A stretch of DNA of 64,000 nt from Diphasiastrum complanatum (taxonomy: Eukaryota; Streptophyta; Lycopodiopsida; Lycopodiales; Lycopodiaceae): contig CM055101.1 of assembly GCA_029204225.1 (NCBI GenBank), forward strand, positions 46,053,906 through 46,117,905. The letters are read 5' to 3'. The notes under the pieces are model-generated. The model saw only the letters and a program-made list of their open reading frames with translations. It was not told the origin of the DNA and made no database searches. Shown here in pieces: positions 39,537-45,500 of the stretch; position 1 is the first letter of the stretch, and every line of letters begins with the position of its first letter. A program made the translations under genes and the position numbers.

Positions 39537-42500
39537 TTAAGCATTCTCTTTCCTGCTTTTCTAAACTAGTTTCTTGCTTATGTGCTGCTTTTCTAGCTTA
39601 GCAATTGATCTATCATGAATCAATTCATAACTTGGTATCAGAGCACTTTCCTTGGCGGAAGGCTGGCGCATAAGCTTACCTTTACAGCCTACAGATCTAT
39701 TTTTTTGCAGGTTTTTGTTGTCGTTTGGAGAAGGACCAGTGTTACATACCTATGTAACTAGCAGTACTTCAATAACTCCTATGTGCCCATTTAGTGTCTA
39801 GGGGGCTAAATGGCGAGTCACCCTTGGATAAGGGGTACCCCTAGATTAAGGTTAGGCGCCTTTGGATCAAGGTACTTGTGTCCTTGGATAAGGGCATGTA
39901 GGTGTTTATGCCTTGGATGGAGGTATGGAACCTAGTGAGGTGTTAGGAGGACCTTACCATGGGTATTGGTCATTTTCCTAAACCTTGGGCCTCAACCTTG
40001 AGCCATGATCACATAATAGGCCTTGGGCCAAAGTTAGCCATCACATAAGGGTCACGGGGAACTAGTAGGAGGGCGCACCTACTAGGGTCCCTTGATGCCC
40101 CTAAAGAACCCAAGAAGTCATAACTAAAAACCATAAGTTATGGAAGGTGTCTTTTGACATTCCACTAACTTGTGAGCCTCTTGGCCTTTCATTTGCCTCC
40201 CCTTTTCTCATTGGCTTGTGTGGACATTCCATAGTGCTTTGGAGTGAGTCATTGGCCATCTATAAGAGAGGGAGAGGGCGCCCAAATGAAGGGAGATTTC
40301 TTGTGTTGTGGCTTGCTTCTATTCTCTAGTGGATTGCTAGTGTGTAGAGAGCATAGATTTGGCTTGCTTGCTCTTGAGAGGATTACCATCTTTGGTATGG
40401 GACTTAGATGGGGGTAGGATCTTGAGCATGCTTGTGATTGTGATGGTAGTGATTGTGGTTTAGCAAGGGGGTGCTAGATAGGGCTTGCTTATGCATGGTA
40501 AATTCTTGAGGCCATCTTGTTTGTCTACTTTTGGAAGGATCTTAGGAGCATTGGAGGAGAGGCACATTGGAGGGCTTTTGGAGACATTGGTAGACATCAA
40601 CTCAAAGGCTTGGTGGGCTGCTCTTCCTAGTTGTAAAAACCAGCGCCCGTTTTTAGTAGGTTTTTCGTTGTCATTTGGAGGACCAGCGCCCATTTTCAGT
40701 CGGTCTATCGCCTATTTCTAGCAATTTCCAGCGCCCATTTCTGCCCATTTCCAGCCATTTCCAACACCCATTTTTCTCCCGTCATTTGCCTATTTTCAAA
40801 CTTTTTTGTTGCAGATCCAGCTCCCATCTACATCTTCTGTTAGCGCCTATTTCTGGCCATATTTTCTAACCATTACCTCTTCTACATCGGTGACAGTTTT
40901 CAGCGTTTCTGCAGGCTTTTCATTGGCGGCGTGGATACTTCTCTTCAGCCATCATTATCGTGCCTTACTCACACATCGGAGGTATTTTCCAACATTGCTT
41001 TTCAATGTTTACGGGATTATTTCTTTCTATGTTTTATGTCGTATTTTCCAGCTTTCTTTTTCCTTTGATATTCATGTCTTGAGTGAGTCCTTTGTGTGTT
41101 CTTTTGCCTTACCCATTGTGGCGACTTATGTCCTCTCCTTCAGTATGTCCATTGTTCATGCATTGTGCCTCCTTTCTTATGAGTATATGCCCTTCTCCTC
41201 TTTCTTGGCTATCTATCCTCGTGAGTTTCTGATTCTTTTTTTACCTTATCACTACTTTGTTGACAGCTACCCCCTCGCCATCTACTAGTGAGCCTCCTCA
41301 GGAAGCATTACAGGATCACATTCAAGAGGCCATTGAGAGTGCTATTTCCGGGATTTCTTCTCGTTTGGATGTTGTCATGACTGGCTTTGCCTCTCTACAA
41401 TCACAGATTGACTCCTTGTAGTCTCATGGCCCTGGCAAGGCCCCCATGACACCTACTTCTGGAGCTCCTTCATTGCACTCCCCTTTGGTAGTCCTTTTAG
41501 TAGTCCTATTCTTCCTACTACTTCACCTCCTGGGTTTTTCCCATTTCCACATCTTGCGGGTCCTGAGCCTCACTTTGCTCGTGACTTCCGTGATAGGATC
41601 CAACTTACTACCTATTTTGGTTCCTCTGGTGGGAAGCTGTTAGAGAATTGGTTTGCTAAGTTGGAAACATACTTTTTGATGTATCCCAAGACTGACGTCT
41701 AGAAGATCCAGTTAGCTGCCCTACACTTGGATGGACGAGCTACTACTTGGTGGCGCGTCTTTGGTATTGAGCCTGACCAACAGGGGATGCATTTGTAGAC
41801 TGCTTTTTGCCGTGACCTCCGCTATGCTATTATTGATCCTCAGTGTTTGAGCATCAACCCGGTATTTTCCGTAGCCTCAATCAGCCTAGTGATTTAGCTC
41901 TCTATACAGATCAGTTTACGGAGTTGTCCTATCTCTTTATGGACTTATAGCCTACTGAGCTTATTTCCCGCTATATAGTTGGACTTCGGAGTCCACTACG
42001 CTATGATGTTGCATCTTTTTGACCTCTTTGACTTTCTGATGCTGTATCACTTGCTACTACATTACTGTCACATGTACTTTGAATCCCTTTGCCCAATGTA
42101 ATTATTAAATTGTAAATGGCTAAGTCACCGGCCTGTGGAGACAATTGTAAATTGCAATGTAAATATCTGTTATAGTGACTAAATCCGAGATGGCCAAGGG
42201 GGTATTGGGTCTCATGAGAGTCTGCTGGACTAACCTCCTAAAAAGTAGGAAGGGTTGACTGGTCACCGTGACACGTGTCACATGCTCACTGGGACACTTG
42301 GTCCAGTGCATGAGTGACACTTGTCAAACGGTCAATGGACGGGTCAACAGGACATGTGTCATATGCTCATTGGGACACTTGGTCCAATGCATGAGTGACA
42401 CGTGTCAGACTGTCCACCTACTAGCTTGCCTATGTGTCAGGGTACTGCCAAGTGGCAAGTGTCGGCTGTGCATGGAGTTTGCCATGTGTGGACGTTAGGA

Positions 42501-45500
42501 TGTGTCAGGGTTAAGGGGTGCTTGAGGGGATATAGGGTGAGCCTTGTCAGGCATTCCTCATTATGATTATGATTATGGTATTCCTAGGCAGCTTTGGTTG
42601 GGAGGAGACTTGCAGCAGAGCTCTCATGTTTGCTTGTCGATCTATGTACATTTGCTTGAGATTAATAAAGTGACGGATTTGTTGGGTAATTCTATGTATT
42701 TACTTAGGGTTTGTGAGCTTGTGTGCAACAATTACAGCGTAAGTATCATGAGACTTCTTTTTCTTCTCGTCATCCTCGTTCTACTAGCATACCTGGCCCT
42801 TCTACTTCTGTTGTTTATTCTCCTACCTCGTTTTCTGTTATACCTTCTTCTTCATCACGCCCTTCTATACCTAAACCTGCTTTTGTTTGTCGTTACACTG
42901 CTACAGAGTTTGCTGAGATTCAGCAAAAGCGTCCTTGCTTTCGTTGTAAGAATCCTGATCACCTTGCCCTTGATTGTTGTCAACCTCCTTCTGCTCCTAT
43001 TGTTTTCTATCATGAGGGCGTTGATGCCGATGAGTATGATATTTATATCCAGATCCTTGATGAGCCTGACCCTGCTTTTGAGGCTCGTACTGAGACACTT
43101 CCCACTACTTGTCATGCTCAGCTTGCTTATGCTACTTGGGCCGAGCGTCCTGGTCCTTGCTCTATTCGGTTAAGTGTGCGTATTATTGGGCGAGAGTATA
43201 TTGCGTTTGTCGACATGGGCATTACTCATTCTTTTATCAGCAGTTATATCTCTAGTTGGGGGACCCGTGAGTTACGGACTCGGCTCATTACATTCGCCGC
43301 GTCCATTTACATTTACTTTACTTTATGCATAAGCAGGCCTTGGGCCCTTTTTTATTCATTTGTGACACTTAGACTATATGGTTGGCATTTGGCCTTACTA
43401 CTCATTATTAGGCCATTTGGACATATTACTGGAGAGTGGGGGCCTTCTTGGAGGGCGCACTATTTTCCCTCCCAGTTGGGCCCTAGCCACCGGAAGCTTC
43501 CTTTTAGGGCTGCCTCTTGGCTATAAGTAGGGAAACTGTGTCATTTGTTATTCAGCTGATGATATTAATCTCTCTCTTTCCTGCTTTCTAGGGTTAAGTC
43601 TTGCTTATGTGCTGCTTTCATAGCTTAAGTCTTGCTTATGTGATGCTTTCATAGCTTAGCTCTAGATCAACTGTGACTCTATTCGTAACTTGGTATCATA
43701 GCACTTTCCTGATTGCTGAATTTCAGATCTGATTTTTTGATTGGGTGCCCATTTTCCTTGCTGATTTTTCTCTCTTTGCTGAGGGCTTTCGTCTCTTTGC
43801 TTTAGCAACATTCAGCACAGTTTGGAGGACCAGCTCCCATCAAAGCATTTTCCTTGGCGGAGCTTTAGCAGATAGTTAGCGGAAGTACTTTCGCTAAATT
43901 TGGCGGGCTGGAAATTTTTTTGTTTTTTTGTTTTTTTTTTTGGCAGATTATTTCCGGCGCCCAAGTTCCAACCCTCTATCACCCATTTCCAGCTTGTTTG
44001 CAGGCTCTCCAGCGCCCAATTCACTCATCTCTTTTGTCCGTTCCTCCTTCCATTTTCAGCCCTCTTTTCACTTTTGTTTGTAGGCTGTCCAGCCGCTTCA
44101 TACTTGTCACTTATCGTCTGTTTTTGTCTCTGTTTGCAGCCATTTTTCACCAAAATGCAATTTTTTTTTTTTTTTTGTAGAGTTGCCAATATGGGTATCA
44201 TGTGAAAGGATATCAAAAAAGCAATTGTTATGCAGATTTGTTGCTTGGTTTCAGATGGCTGCAGGCTACATTGATTAGAAATCTGGACATCAGTAGATGG
44301 TTTAAGAAAACTGGCTGCATTTTCATATGGTTTCAGAAATTTGGACATCAGTAGATGGTTTCAGCTATTCCACAAGAAGTATACAATTCCCGCCAGTCTA
44401 AGGAAGGCTCCTTCTAACTCTTTCTATTGTTTTGTAACAGAAAACGGAATCAGTAGATCTGCAAACCATTGGCATCAGAACACCATTTCAAAACTGATTT
44501 CTGATATCTATTGGAAAAGCATGTCCACCATTCAATTACGGTTTAGTTAGTATTAAACTCAAAAAAAGAAAAATTGGCCATTACTCCTTTTTCCACCAAA
44601 AAAAAAAAAAAAAATAGCGATCCGGGTCGCGGATCGCTGACGTTCCGGTCGCACGATCCGAAACGTTTTTGCAGCGGATCGTGATCCGCTGCAACTCAGC
44701 AAGCTTCAATGTTCAGGAAGTTACTATTTGTAATCTCTAGGTTCAATATGAGGAGTTGAATATGTGAACACTCCAGAAGGGAAGGGACACCCATAGCTGG
44801 GTTCATAAAATACATTGTAGATGATTGTGTCTCACAATGTTTTCCAGGAGAGGCACTACTGATTGCTACTTTAGAGTTGCTTGTACAGGAGAGTAAGATA
44901 CACTTCTTTTTGACCACGTAATTTTCTGTTCTTATAAGTTGTTTGGACTCCGGATGCTACTCAATCAATTGCACATGCTTTTTGTTTCAGCAATGCTATA
45001 TACCATTCTAACAGTATAAGGATCTGAACATAGGCAACACAGTTGCCCCTTTGGTGCCATAAATAAAATCACCATAAAACTGCATTTTTTGAACGGCCAC
45101 ACATATTATCTGACTTTCTTTTTTATCTGAATCTTGCATGTCCTCTCCCGCGCATTTTATTCTCTGCTGTTGGTTAATGTCACCTCAAGGCTCTACGATG
45201 ATTGCACTTGTTTTTGAAATTCACAAAATGAATAAAGAGTACCACTCTTATTGCGGGCTTTGTTTAAGGCTGGTATCTGGAGACCAGATGAGATAATCCC
45301 AGAAGTCATATTTGGTCCCAATATACAGATTGTTTGTATTAATGGTGGGAAGTTGCTCATCAGAAGAGTTTCATGATGTCCCTAGTTTGGCTGACCAGGG
45401 GATTAACTTGGGCCATCAACTCAAACATGGTCTTAGCTTTTGTAATCCTTGGACTATTTTTTAGAAGTCTTGGAGTTAAAGTATGCCTTTATTAACTGAT

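Noticed and set aside
40806..41288. 160-codon hydrophobic reading in the LTR-element leader
   Set aside because: T-rich sequence gives Phe/Leu runs; no motif, and gag starts in another frame right after.
42544..43173. 209-codon hydrophobic reading that looks like a membrane protein
   Set aside because: It is the +1 shadow of the gag linker and zinc-knuckle frame.
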